Translations under genes and position numbers: made by a program
In this document: positions 1 to 5,137 of the stretch, piece by piece
Position numbering within the stretch: position 1 is the stretch's first letter
Layout of the letters: each line of letters begins with the position of its first letter
The notes under the pieces: model-generated
Seen by the model: only the letters and a program-made list of their open reading frames with translations
Databases searched by the model: none
What the model was told of the DNA's origin: nothing
Assembly: GCA_964592755.1 (NCBI GenBank)
Contig: CAZQFS010000135.1
Location: 1-7,693, forward strand
Direction: 5' to 3'
Origin: CAZQFS01 sp964592755
GTDB taxonomy: Bacteria > Hydrothermota > Tepidihabitantia > Tepidihabitantales > Tepidihabitantaceae
Length of the DNA: 7,693 nt

Positions 1-17
1 AGCATCAGAATCAGCAT
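1..17 (-). CDS. 5' end of a gene leaving the window (first codons only)
   Basis: Only the first codons are in the window. Read on the minus strand, GGAGGT (24-29) lies six bases before an ATG at 17-15, giving MLILM, a hydrophobic start that could open a signal peptide or membrane segment. A GTG at 20-18 is an in-frame alternative but leaves only three bases after the GGAGGT. The Shine-Dalgarno overlaps the stop codon of the lipoprotein gene, so the two genes are probably co-transcribed and translationally coupled. The function cannot be judged. Confidence 0.5.
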
Positions 18-21
18 CACG

Positions 22-666
22 TTACCTCCATCGGAAAGTATCTATCACGAGCACGGTCTCCGCTTGAGACCACTCAGACAGATGGTTACGTTCGTCACGC
101 GCCTGCGCCCGGATAGCAAATCTGCCGCCGCGCGTGAAGCAATGCACACCGCGCACCTCGGTCCCAGACGCCACGTAGCCGCTCCATTCACTCAGCGTGT
201 CGCCGAACCCGAACCGAATGGCCACCCGTTTGGACAACCGATGATAAGACCAGGTGAACCAGACGGCCGTATCGTTCACGACCAAGGTCTCAGGCCCGGC
301 AGGCTTGCGCGGCACCAGCGGCCCGAACTCAGCGACCAGGACCCGCAGCGTATCCGACCAGTCCGATTCTGCCCGGCGATTCCGGGCCCGCGCCACGACC
401 GGATACTCGCCAGTGTCGGCGTAGATGTGCCTGAGCCAGTACTGATGCGCGGGCGGAAACCACGCCGACCACGTCGAGTCGCTGCCATCCTGCCATAGCA
501 CCTGATACGAAACCGAGTCCTGATTGGGGTCTGCGGCCTGAGCCCAGAACGCAAGGGTGTCCTGTGGCCAGGCAGCTCCTGGCCCGAACAGAATCGGCGG
601 GGAAGGAGACGTACGGTTGCTGCACGCCACGGCGAGCAGCACAGCAGCGAAGACGACTCTCAACAT
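22..666 (-). CDS. Secreted lipoprotein with two Ig/PKD-like domains
   Basis: Predicted surface or periplasmic lipoprotein of 214 residues with unknown ligand. Residues 1-14 are a short signal peptide (MLRVVFAAVLLAVAC) with the lipobox-like AVAC at 12-15, so Cys15 would be lipidated. Two related beta-sandwich-like units follow, at about 22-112 and 117-208. The first carries the PKD-style signature DPNQDSVSYQVLWQDG (46-61) and HIYADTGEYPVVARARN (80-96). The second repeats the pattern with FGFGDTLSEWS (152-162) and GGRFAIRAQARD (180-191). Such domains usually mediate protein or glycan binding at the surface. ATG is chosen because the signal peptide begins there. No good Shine-Dalgarno precedes it, and a promoter-like element sits immediately upstream (see 673-700). 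It is followed closely by another gene start at 17. The lipobox has Ala rather than the preferred Leu at -3, so lipidation is likely but not certain. Confidence 0.8.
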   Translation of the reverse strand: MLRVVFAAVLLAVACSNRTSPSPPILFGPGAAWPQDTLAFWAQAADPNQDSVSYQVLWQDGSDSTWSAWFPPAHQYWLRHIYADTGEYPVVARARNRRAESDWSDTLRVLVAEFGPLVPRKPAGPETLVVNDTAVWFTWSYHRLSKRVAIRFGFGDTLSEWSGYVASGTEVRGVHCFTRGGRFAIRAQARDERNHLSEWSQAETVLVIDTFRWR

Positions 667-672
667 GCATCA

Positions 673-700
673 AGCCTAAGCCGGCAGCGAGCGAAGTCAA
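673..700 (-). promoter_or_regulatory. Candidate promoter giving a leaderless lipoprotein mRNA
   Basis: On the minus strand TTGACT (700-695) is followed after 16 bases by TAGGCT (678-673), a TAnnnT-type -10 element. Six bases later comes the A of the lipoprotein ATG at 666. Transcription would therefore start at or very near the initiation codon. This agrees with the absence of a clear Shine-Dalgarno there. The -35 matches the sigma-70 consensus at five of six positions and the -10 at three of six. The call is inferred from sequence only. Confidence 0.4.
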
Positions 701-811
701 CTGATGCAGGACGCACAGGGCGGCTGTGAACCCTGGCCGAACGACCGTGGGTCCGCCCCACCAGAAACCGCCAACAGGACCACTGCCGCGCCCTTCAGGA
801 CGTGCCTGACC

Positions 812-825
812 GGTCTGACCAGACC
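812..825. repeat. Short perfect inverted repeat
   Basis: GGTCTG (812-817) and CAGACC (820-825) are exact inverted copies around two bases. The left arm also overlaps a direct repeat of CTGACC (806-811 and 815-820). The two-base centre suits a protein-binding dyad better than an RNA hairpin. It lies about 155 bases before pstS and 145 before the lipoprotein gene, so it could be an operator for either. It could also be chance in GC-rich DNA. Confidence 0.35.
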
Positions 826-867
826 TCGTCCGTCGCCAGTACCGATGACTGGCTGTCGCTGCCCCTC

Positions 868-894
868 CTTCACCCTCGTTACCCGAGGTGGAAG
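868..894. repeat. Imperfect 11-bp inverted repeat upstream of the Pho-box region
   Basis: CTTCACCCTCG (868-878) and CGAGGTGGAAG (884-894) pair over 11 positions with two central mismatches around the five-base loop TTACC. No T-run follows on either strand, so it is not a standard intrinsic terminator. It ends 13 bases before the first Pho-like repeat. It could be an accessory operator or a decayed terminator. Confidence 0.4.
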
Positions 895-906
895 CGGGTA
901 GCGGGC

Positions 907-963
907 GTTAGCCAATCTTAACCAGACGCTAACACTATCTTAATACTAAACTGACTGTTAAGG
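907..963 (+). promoter_or_regulatory. Candidate Pho box: helically phased repeats before pstS
   Basis: Seven-base units GTTAGCC (907), CTTAACC (917), GCTAACA (928), CTTAATA (939) and ACTGACT (950) start at intervals of 10, 11, 11 and 11 bases. A further GTTAAGG begins at 957. PhoB/PhoP-type response regulators bind direct repeats with about 11-bp spacing (the CTGTCAT-type box in enterics, the TTAACA type in Bacillus), normally upstream of pst operons. The block is clearly AT-richer than its surroundings and lies directly before the first gene of a complete pst operon. The repeat spacing is seen directly. Binding of a Pho regulator is inferred, as no phoB/phoR gene is in the window. Confidence 0.6.
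918..946 (+). promoter_or_regulatory. Candidate pst operon promoter
   Basis: TTAACC (918-923) and TAATAC (941-946) are separated by 17 bases and would place the transcript start near 953. The -35 matches TTGACA at four of six positions and the -10 matches TATAAT at three of six. TATCTT (936-941) is an alternative -10. The weak -35 lies inside the candidate Pho box, as expected for a promoter that needs an activator in place of a strong -35. Confidence 0.4.
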
Positions 964-979
964 ATTAGTGTAGCTTTCG

Positions 980-1822
980 TTGTACCGTTCCTCAATCGGC
1001 AGCGTGTGGTGCGGCACGGCGCTGGCGCTGCTCGTCGGGCTCTCAGGCTGCCGGCAGGCGGCCAGGACCGGCATCACTCTGGCCGGCTCCACATCGGTTG
1101 AGCCGTTTGCCGAACGTCTGGCCGAGCTGTACATGCCCACCCATACCGGACAGAAGGTCTGCGTTCAAGGCGGTGGCTCAAGCGCCGGCATCCGCGCGGT
1201 ACAGAACCGCATCTGTCAGATTGGCATGTCATCCCGTGAGCTGCACGACGACGAGCAGAACCTGAATCAGATTCCCATCGCTCACGACGCCATCGCGCTG
1301 ATTGTCAACGTTCGCAATCCGGTCCAGGCCTTGACCCTGGAGCAGGCGCGGCGCATCTTCTCCGGCCGCATCAGGAACTGGCGCGAACTCGGCGGCGACG
1401 ACCGCCGCATAACCGTCATCACGCGCGAAGAAGGGTCTGGCACCCGGGCCAGCTTCGAGGAGAGGGTCATGGTCGCAGGCATGCCCAAAGGGAACGGCGG
1501 CAAAGTCGAGCCGGCTCATTTCGCTGCCGACGCGCTGGTCCAGGACTCGAACGGCGCAGTGCGAGAGATAGTCGCTTCTGACCCGGCGGCTATCGGCTAC
1601 ATCTCATTCGGGCTGGTGGACGAACGGGTACGCGCCTTGGCACTGGACGGCATCGCCCCGAGCGAGAAGACCATCAAGTCCGGCCGCTACCCGGTCGTGC
1701 GCAAGTTCCTGTTTCTGACCAACGGCGAGCCGGACAGCACCACCAGTCAGTTCGTCGCCTACGTACTCAGTCCTGAAGGGCAGCAAGCCCTCGCCGAAGA
1801 AGGGCTCATCAGAATCAGGTGA
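980..1822 (+). CDS. pstS: Phosphate-binding lipoprotein PstS
   Basis: Substrate-binding protein of the high-affinity phosphate ABC importer. It captures inorganic phosphate outside the inner membrane and delivers it to PstCA. It has 280 residues, the size of short PstS forms rather than the longer E. coli type. The N-terminus is a lipoprotein signal with the lipobox LSGC (21-24). The fold carries the usual phosphate-contact segments: AGSTSVEPF (35-43), GGGSSAGI (64-71), SSRE (84-87), HDAIALIVN (102-110) and REEGSGTR (139-146). The last is the characteristic loop that binds the anion. The start is TTG at 980. AAGGA at 960-964 is 15 bases away, longer than ideal. An in-frame GTG at 1004 would still give a hydrophobic lipobox segment but lose the Arg near the N-terminus, so TTG is preferred. 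It is the first gene of the operon, behind the Pho-box-like block. Confidence 0.95.
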   Translation: MYRSSIGSVWCGTALALLVGLSGCRQAARTGITLAGSTSVEPFAERLAELYMPTHTGQKVCVQGGGSSAGIRAVQNRICQIGMSSRELHDDEQNLNQIPIAHDAIALIVNVRNPVQALTLEQARRIFSGRIRNWRELGGDDRRITVITREEGSGTRASFEERVMVAGMPKGNGGKVEPAHFAADALVQDSNGAVREIVASDPAAIGYISFGLVDERVRALALDGIAPSEKTIKSGRYPVVRKFLFLTNGEPDSTTSQFVAYVLSPEGQQALAEEGLIRIR

Positions 1823-1825
1823 CCA

Positions 1826-1882
1826 ATGTCCGACGTTCGACTACTCGGCCGCCAGGCCACTGGAGCGCTGGCTGATGCGTGA
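1826..1882 (+). CDS. Possible 18-codon leader ORF between pstS and pstC
   Basis: ATG at 1826 opens an 18-residue frame (MSDVRLLGRQATGALADA) that stops at 1880-1882, overlapping the pstC start by eight bases. AGGTGA (1817-1822), which includes the pstS stop, lies three bases before it, so ribosomes leaving pstS could re-initiate here and hand over to pstC. It may equally be a decayed N-terminal extension of PstC separated by a single-base shift, or chance. No homologue is recognised. Confidence 0.25.
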   Translation: MSDVRLLGRQATGALADA

Positions 1883-2714
1883 GAAGCTCGTCGAAAGAGG
1901 ACTGCTGCTCGTCGCGCTCTCTGCGGTCGCGGCCATCTTTCTCATCGCCTACTTCATCTTCCGCGAGGGCACGCCGCTCGTGGCACGAGTCGGGGTCTGG
2001 AAGTTCATCGCCTCGACCCACTGGGCCCCGACACGCGGCCAGTTCGGCATCCTGCCGATGATTGTCGGCTCAGTTCAGGTGACGCTTCTCGCGGTCATCA
2101 TCGGCGCGGTGATGGGCCTGGCCTGTGCCCTGTTCCTGGCCGAGTTTGCCCCGCGCTGGAGCGTGCGCATCCTGAAGCCGATGATTGAACTACTGGCCGG
2201 CATCCCCTCTGTGGTCTACGGCTTCATCGGCGTGGTCGTGCTCGTGCCCTGGATTCGCACCACGTTCGGCGGGCCCGGTTTCTCGGTCCTGGCCTCGGCC
2301 ATCATCCTCGGCATCATGATTCTGCCCACGGTCATCGCCATCTCGCTCGATGCGCTTCAGGCCGTTCCCCAGATGTACAAAGAGGGCTCGCTCGCGCTCG
2401 GCGCGACCCGCTGGCAGACCCTGTACCGCGTCGTACTGCCTGCGGCACGCTCCGGCATCATCGCCGGCCTGATTCTCGGCATGGGCCGGGCCATCGGTGA
2501 AACCATGGCGGTCATCATGGTCGCAGGTAATGCCCTGACCCTGCCCACCTCGGTGCTCCAGCCGGTCAGAACCCTGACCTCGAACATCGCACTCGAGATG
2601 GGCTATGCCTCGGGCGACCATCAGGCCGCACTCTTTGCCACCGGCATGGTGCTTTTCATCATCATCGCCATCCTGAACACCATCGCCCTGCTCACCATCA
2701 AACCGCGCACGTAG
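1875..2714 (+). CDS. pstC: Phosphate ABC transporter permease PstC
   Basis: One of the two inner-membrane permease subunits of the phosphate importer. It has 279 residues with about six membrane segments, at roughly 10-28, 62-90, 108-127, 137-157, 192-217 and 250-273. The cytoplasmic coupling (EAA-type) region is clear at about 158-192: DALQAVPQMYKEGSLALGATRWQ continues into RVVLPAARSGIIAG. It is followed by the conserved GRAIGETMAV (204-213). IELLAGIPSVVYGF (104-117) is typical of PstC. ATG 1875 is supported by GGAG at 1862-1865, nine bases upstream. The frame is open further upstream but has no ATG, GTG or TTG there. A 52-base gap separates it from pstS, and pstA begins on the base after its stop codon. 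The N-terminal cytoplasmic part is short compared with E. coli PstC. Confidence 0.95.
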   Translation: MREKLVERGLLLVALSAVAAIFLIAYFIFREGTPLVARVGVWKFIASTHWAPTRGQFGILPMIVGSVQVTLLAVIIGAVMGLACALFLAEFAPRWSVRILKPMIELLAGIPSVVYGFIGVVVLVPWIRTTFGGPGFSVLASAIILGIMILPTVIAISLDALQAVPQMYKEGSLALGATRWQTLYRVVLPAARSGIIAGLILGMGRAIGETMAVIMVAGNALTLPTSVLQPVRTLTSNIALEMGYASGDHQAALFATGMVLFIIIAILNTIALLTIKPRT

Positions 2715-3551
2715 ATGCTCATCAAACCCGCGGTCTGGCAGCGCCTGGTCTGGGCGTTCCTCGGCCTGATGACGCTGGTCACCTTGAGCGTGCTCTTCTT
2801 CATCATCTCCTACATCCTCAAGCAAGGCATCCACATCATCACGCCCGAGTTCCTTTTCGGCATGCCCGAACGCATGGGCAAAGAGGGCGGCATCCTGCCG
2901 ACCATCATCGCCACGATTTACGTCACCGCCGTCGCCATTCTCATCGCCACGCCGGTCGGCGTCGGCAGTGCGGTCTATCTCACCGAGTACACGCGCGAGT
3001 CGGCCATCACCAAGGTCATCCGGTTCGGGGCCGATGCGCTGGCCGGCGTCCCCTCGATTATCTTCGGCCTGTTCGGGTTCATCTTCTTCGTCATCCGGCT
3101 CCGCATGGGCTGGTCCCTCCTGGCCGGCGGCATCACCCTCGCCTTCATGATTCTCCCGACCATCATTCGCACCAGCGAAGAGGCGATTCGCGCCGTGCCC
3201 CACAACCTGCGCGAGGTCTCCTACTCGCTCGGCGGCGGCAAGTCACAGACCATTGCCCGCGTAGTACTACCCAACGCTCTGCCCGGCATCCTCACCGGTG
3301 TCATCCTCGGCATGGGCCGCAGTGTGGCCGAGACCGCGGTCGTCATCTTCACCGCCGGCTCCTCGCTGCTCATCCCCCGGTCCTTGCTCGACCCGGCCCG
3401 CACCATGTCGGTCCACTTCTACATCCTCGCCCGTGAAGGCCTGTCCCTGGAGCGGGCCTACGGCACTGCCCTTCTCCTGGTCGTCACCATCCTCGCCATC
3501 AACGTCGCCGCCTACGTGCTGATGTACCGGTTCATGAGGAGGATGCGCTAG
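2715..3551 (+). CDS. pstA: Phosphate ABC transporter permease PstA
   Basis: Second permease subunit, pairing with PstC to form the transmembrane phosphate path. It has 278 residues with about six membrane segments, at roughly 12-34, 62-90, 108-127, 133-151, 190-215 and 250-272. Typical family features are GKEGGILPTIIATIYVT (55-71), DALAGVPSIIFGLFGF (107-122), the coupling region EEAIRAVPHNLREVSYSLGG (155-174), and GRSVAETAVVIFTAG (201-215). The C-terminus ends in a basic cluster (RFMRRMR). The ATG follows the pstC stop directly and no clear Shine-Dalgarno precedes it, so expression probably depends on translational coupling to pstC. The last codons contain the strong ribosome binding site of pstB1. 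Confidence 0.95.
   Translation: MLIKPAVWQRLVWAFLGLMTLVTLSVLFFIISYILKQGIHIITPEFLFGMPERMGKEGGILPTIIATIYVTAVAILIATPVGVGSAVYLTEYTRESAITKVIRFGADALAGVPSIIFGLFGFIFFVIRLRMGWSLLAGGITLAFMILPTIIRTSEEAIRAVPHNLREVSYSLGGGKSQTIARVVLPNALPGILTGVILGMGRSVAETAVVIFTAGSSLLIPRSLLDPARTMSVHFYILAREGLSLERAYGTALLLVVTILAINVAAYVLMYRFMRRMR
3536..3542 (+). promoter_or_regulatory. Strong ribosome binding site of pstB1, inside pstA
   Basis: GAGGAGG within the final codons of pstA lies nine bases before the GTG at 3552. It fixes that GTG as the pstB1 start. It is the strongest Shine-Dalgarno match in the operon, whereas pstA and pstB2 have no comparable site. Confidence 0.75.
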
Positions 3552-4301
3552 GTGTCGGACAAACTCGTACTCCGCAGCCTGTCGGTGGCGGTTGACGGCC
3601 GCGACATCCTCAAAGCCATCAACCTGTCCGTGAGGGCCAACGAAATCGTCTCGGCCATCGGCCCGGCCCACTCCGGCAAAACCACCCTGCTCCGGGTAAT
3701 CAACCGTCTTATCGAGAACGACGTCGGGTTCACCCGTTCCGGCGACGTACTGCTCGATGGAACCGAAGTCCGCCGACTAGACCGGGACGCACTGCGACAG
3801 AGGGTTGGACTCATCTTTGCCACGCCCGTGCCCCTGCCCGGCACGGTCTTCGACAACATCGCCTACGGCCCACGGCTCAAGGCCCGACTGCGCCGGGCCC
3901 AGCTCGCCGACCGGGTCGAAAAAAGCCTGCGTGCCGCGGCCCTCTGGGACGAGGTGAAAGACCGTCTCCACACCTCGGCCCTGCGCCTTTCCGGCGGCCA
4001 GCAGCAGCGCCTCTGCATCGCCCGCACCATCGCGGTAGACCCTGAGGTCATCATGATGGACGAGCCGACTTCCGGGCTCGACCCGATTTCCACCGCCCAG
4101 ATCGAGAACGCGATGCGCGAACTCAAGTCCCGCTACACCTGGCTCCTCGTGACCAACAACGTCAAACAGGCGGCCCGGGTCTCAGACACGGTCGCCTTCT
4201 TCCTGGCCGGCGAACTCGTCGAGGTCGGCGACGCAGCCCAGGTCTTCACCCGGCCGCGCGACAAGCGCACCGACGACTACCTGTCAGGCAGAATCGGGTA
4301 G
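3552..4301 (+). CDS. pstB: PstB-family ATPase subunit 1, with lost Q-loop Gln and switch His
   Basis: ABC ATPase of the phosphate importer, 249 residues, about the usual PstB length. Intact features are a Walker A of the form GPAHSGKT (37-44; most PstB have GPSGCGKS), the signature LSGGQ (146-150), Walker B VIMMD with catalytic Glu171 and D-loop SGLD (174-177). Three key positions are altered. The adenine-stacking Tyr of the A-loop aligns with Val14, the Q-loop Gln is Ala90 (VGLIFATP), and the switch His is Asn202 (VTNN instead of VTHN). Alone or as a homodimer it should hydrolyse ATP poorly. It provides an intact signature to a partner, and the next gene encodes a PstB with the opposite defect. 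GTG start directly after the pstA stop, with a strong GAGGAGG at 3536-3542. The PstB assignment is firm (DNIAYGPRL, ALWDEVKDRL, DYLSGRIG). The heterodimer role is inferred. Confidence 0.92.
   Translation: MSDKLVLRSLSVAVDGRDILKAINLSVRANEIVSAIGPAHSGKTTLLRVINRLIENDVGFTRSGDVLLDGTEVRRLDRDALRQRVGLIFATPVPLPGTVFDNIAYGPRLKARLRRAQLADRVEKSLRAAALWDEVKDRLHTSALRLSGGQQQRLCIARTIAVDPEVIMMDEPTSGLDPISTAQIENAMRELKSRYTWLLVTNNVKQAARVSDTVAFFLAGELVEVGDAAQVFTRPRDKRTDDYLSGRIG
3847..3871 (+). repeat. 25-bp identity tract shared with pstB2 (copy 1)
   Basis: This stretch, coding for FDNIAYGP in pstB1, is identical over 25 bases to 4642-4666 in pstB2. It reflects tandem duplication of pstB, or later gene conversion, with strong conservation of this segment. 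Recombination between the copies would fuse the two genes. Confidence 0.6.
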
Positions 4302-4304
4302 CGG

Positions 4305-5096
4305 ATGCCGTCCCTCGATTCCTCGATTCCTCGCCCCCTCGAATGCTCTCCGGTCAAGCTTGCGACCGAACACCTCGATGTCTTCTACGGTCGCTTCCAG
4401 GCAGTCATCGACGTAGGCCTCGCCTTCCCGGCCCGCGCCATCACCGCCATCATCGGCCCCTCCGGATGCGGCAAGTCAACCCTGCTGCGCAGCCTCAACC
4501 GGATGAACGAACTCGTCGACGGCGCTCGCATCCGAGGCAGAATCACGCTCGACGGCAACGACATATACCGTCTCAATGTCCTCGAACTGCGCAAACGGGT
4601 CGGCATGGTCTTCCAGCGGCCCAACGCGTTCCCGCTCTCAATCTTCGACAACATCGCCTACGGCCCCCGCCTGCACGGTACCAGCAACGGATCAGAACTC
4701 CAGGCCATCGTCGAGCGTTGCCTGCGTGCGGTACGGATGTGGGACGAAGTCAAAGATAGACTCCTGACCAGTGCACTCCGGCTCACCGACGAACAGCGTC
4801 AGCGGCTCTGCATCGCCCGGATGCTCGCGGTCGAGCCCGAGGTACTCCTGATGGACGAACCGTGCTCGGCCCTGGACCCGATTGCCACGCTCCACATCGA
4901 GGAACTGATGCGCCAGCTCAAAGAGCAGTACTGCATCGTCATTGTCACCCACAACATGCAGCAGGCAGCCCGGGTCTCAGACTACACCGGGTTCATGCTC
5001 CTGGGTGTACTCAAAGAGTTCGGCGCGACCTCCCAGATATTCACCAACCCCCGTCAGACCGACACCGAGAACTACATCTCGGGCCGATTCGGCTAG
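4305..5096 (+). CDS. pstB: PstB-family ATPase subunit 2, with degenerate signature motif
   Basis: Second PstB paralogue, 263 residues. The nucleotide-binding residues are all present: A-loop Tyr28 (DVFYGRF), Walker A GPSGCGKS (51-58), Q-loop Gln104 (VGMVFQRP), Walker B VLLMD with Glu185, D-loop SALD (188-191) and switch His216 (VTHN). The signature, normally LSGGQ, is LTDEQ (160-164), so both glycines that cradle the gamma-phosphate of the partner's ATP are lost. Flanking sequence (TSALRL, QRLCIAR) is otherwise normal, so this is substitution and not a frameshift. This is the mirror image of the pstB1 defects. The product ends in the typical ENYISGRFG. The ATG starts three bases after the pstB1 stop and has no clear Shine-Dalgarno, so coupling is likely. 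Residues 1-18 form a non-conserved extension partly encoded by an 8-bp repeat, and no start codon occurs inside it. It is the last gene of the operon; no phoU follows. Confidence 0.92.
   Translation: MPSLDSSIPRPLECSPVKLATEHLDVFYGRFQAVIDVGLAFPARAITAIIGPSGCGKSTLLRSLNRMNELVDGARIRGRITLDGNDIYRLNVLELRKRVGMVFQRPNAFPLSIFDNIAYGPRLHGTSNGSELQAIVERCLRAVRMWDEVKDRLLTSALRLTDEQRQRLCIARMLAVEPEVLLMDEPCSALDPIATLHIEELMRQLKEQYCIVIVTHNMQQAARVSDYTGFMLLGVLKEFGATSQIFTNPRQTDTENYISGRFG
4313..4333 (+). repeat. 8-bp tandem repeat in the pstB2 5' end
   Basis: CCTCGATT occurs twice in tandem (4313-4328), followed by a partial third copy, CCTCG (4329-4333). It codes for part of the N-terminal extension (LDSSIPR), before the conserved ABC domain starts near residue 18. 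Gain or loss of one unit would shift the reading frame. Confidence 0.55.
4642..4666 (+). repeat. 25-bp identity tract shared with pstB1 (copy 2)
   Basis: Exact partner of 3847-3871 in pstB1, in the same orientation and at the same place in the protein, 795 bases downstream. Confidence 0.6.
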
Positions 5097-5120
5097 CCCG
5101 GCCACCCGGAGCCTACTCCA

Positions 5121-5137
5121 GTCGCCTAGTCGGCGAC
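5121..5137. terminator. Small stem-loop at the convergent gene junction
   Basis: GTCGCC (5121-5126) and GGCGAC (5132-5137) form a perfect 6-bp GC-rich stem with a five-base loop, over the stop codon of the minus-strand gene and 24 bases past the pstB2 stop. Its place between convergent genes suits a bidirectional terminator. No T-run follows on either strand, so it is weak as an intrinsic terminator. Confidence 0.35.

Larger units (their letters stand above)
667..979. other. Divergent intergenic region between lipoprotein gene and pstS
   Basis: 313 bases with no convincing gene. Both strands contain short open frames (704-901 +, 697-915 -), but their predicted products have skewed composition and no domain, signal peptide or good ribosome binding site. 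The left end holds the start region of the lipoprotein gene. The middle (812-825, 868-894) holds two inverted repeats. The last 75 bases become AT-rich, with repeated TTA(A/G)C-type motifs, and form the regulatory region of pstS. No riboswitch or tRNA-like structure was recognised. Confidence 0.7.

Noticed and set aside
64..498. 144-codon + strand frame opposite the lipoprotein gene
   Set aside because: It is rich in Arg and Pro with no recognisable feature. The minus strand has a signal peptide, lipobox and two related domains.
704..901. 65-codon + strand frame before pstS
   Set aside because: It has Pro/Thr/Arg-rich composition, no convincing Shine-Dalgarno or recognisable motif, and it runs through both inverted repeats of the regulatory region.
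2190..3203. Long minus-strand open frame (337 codons) opposite pstC and pstA
   Set aside because: Its product is dominated by Gly, Asp, Glu, Ala and Arg in a low-complexity pattern, the usual mirror image of GC-rich membrane-protein codons. It has no domain or signal and no reason to displace two clear permease genes.
3267..3671. 134-codon minus-strand frame across pstA/pstB1
   Set aside because: Acidic and Gly-rich low-complexity translation, an antisense shadow of GC-rich coding sequence.
3660..3690. PstB1 read as a pseudogene because of its odd Walker A (GPAHSGKT)
   Set aside because: The GxxxxGK(S/T) pattern, LSGGQ, Walker B Glu and full length are kept without any stop or frameshift. 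The substitutions fit an asymmetric dimer better than random decay.
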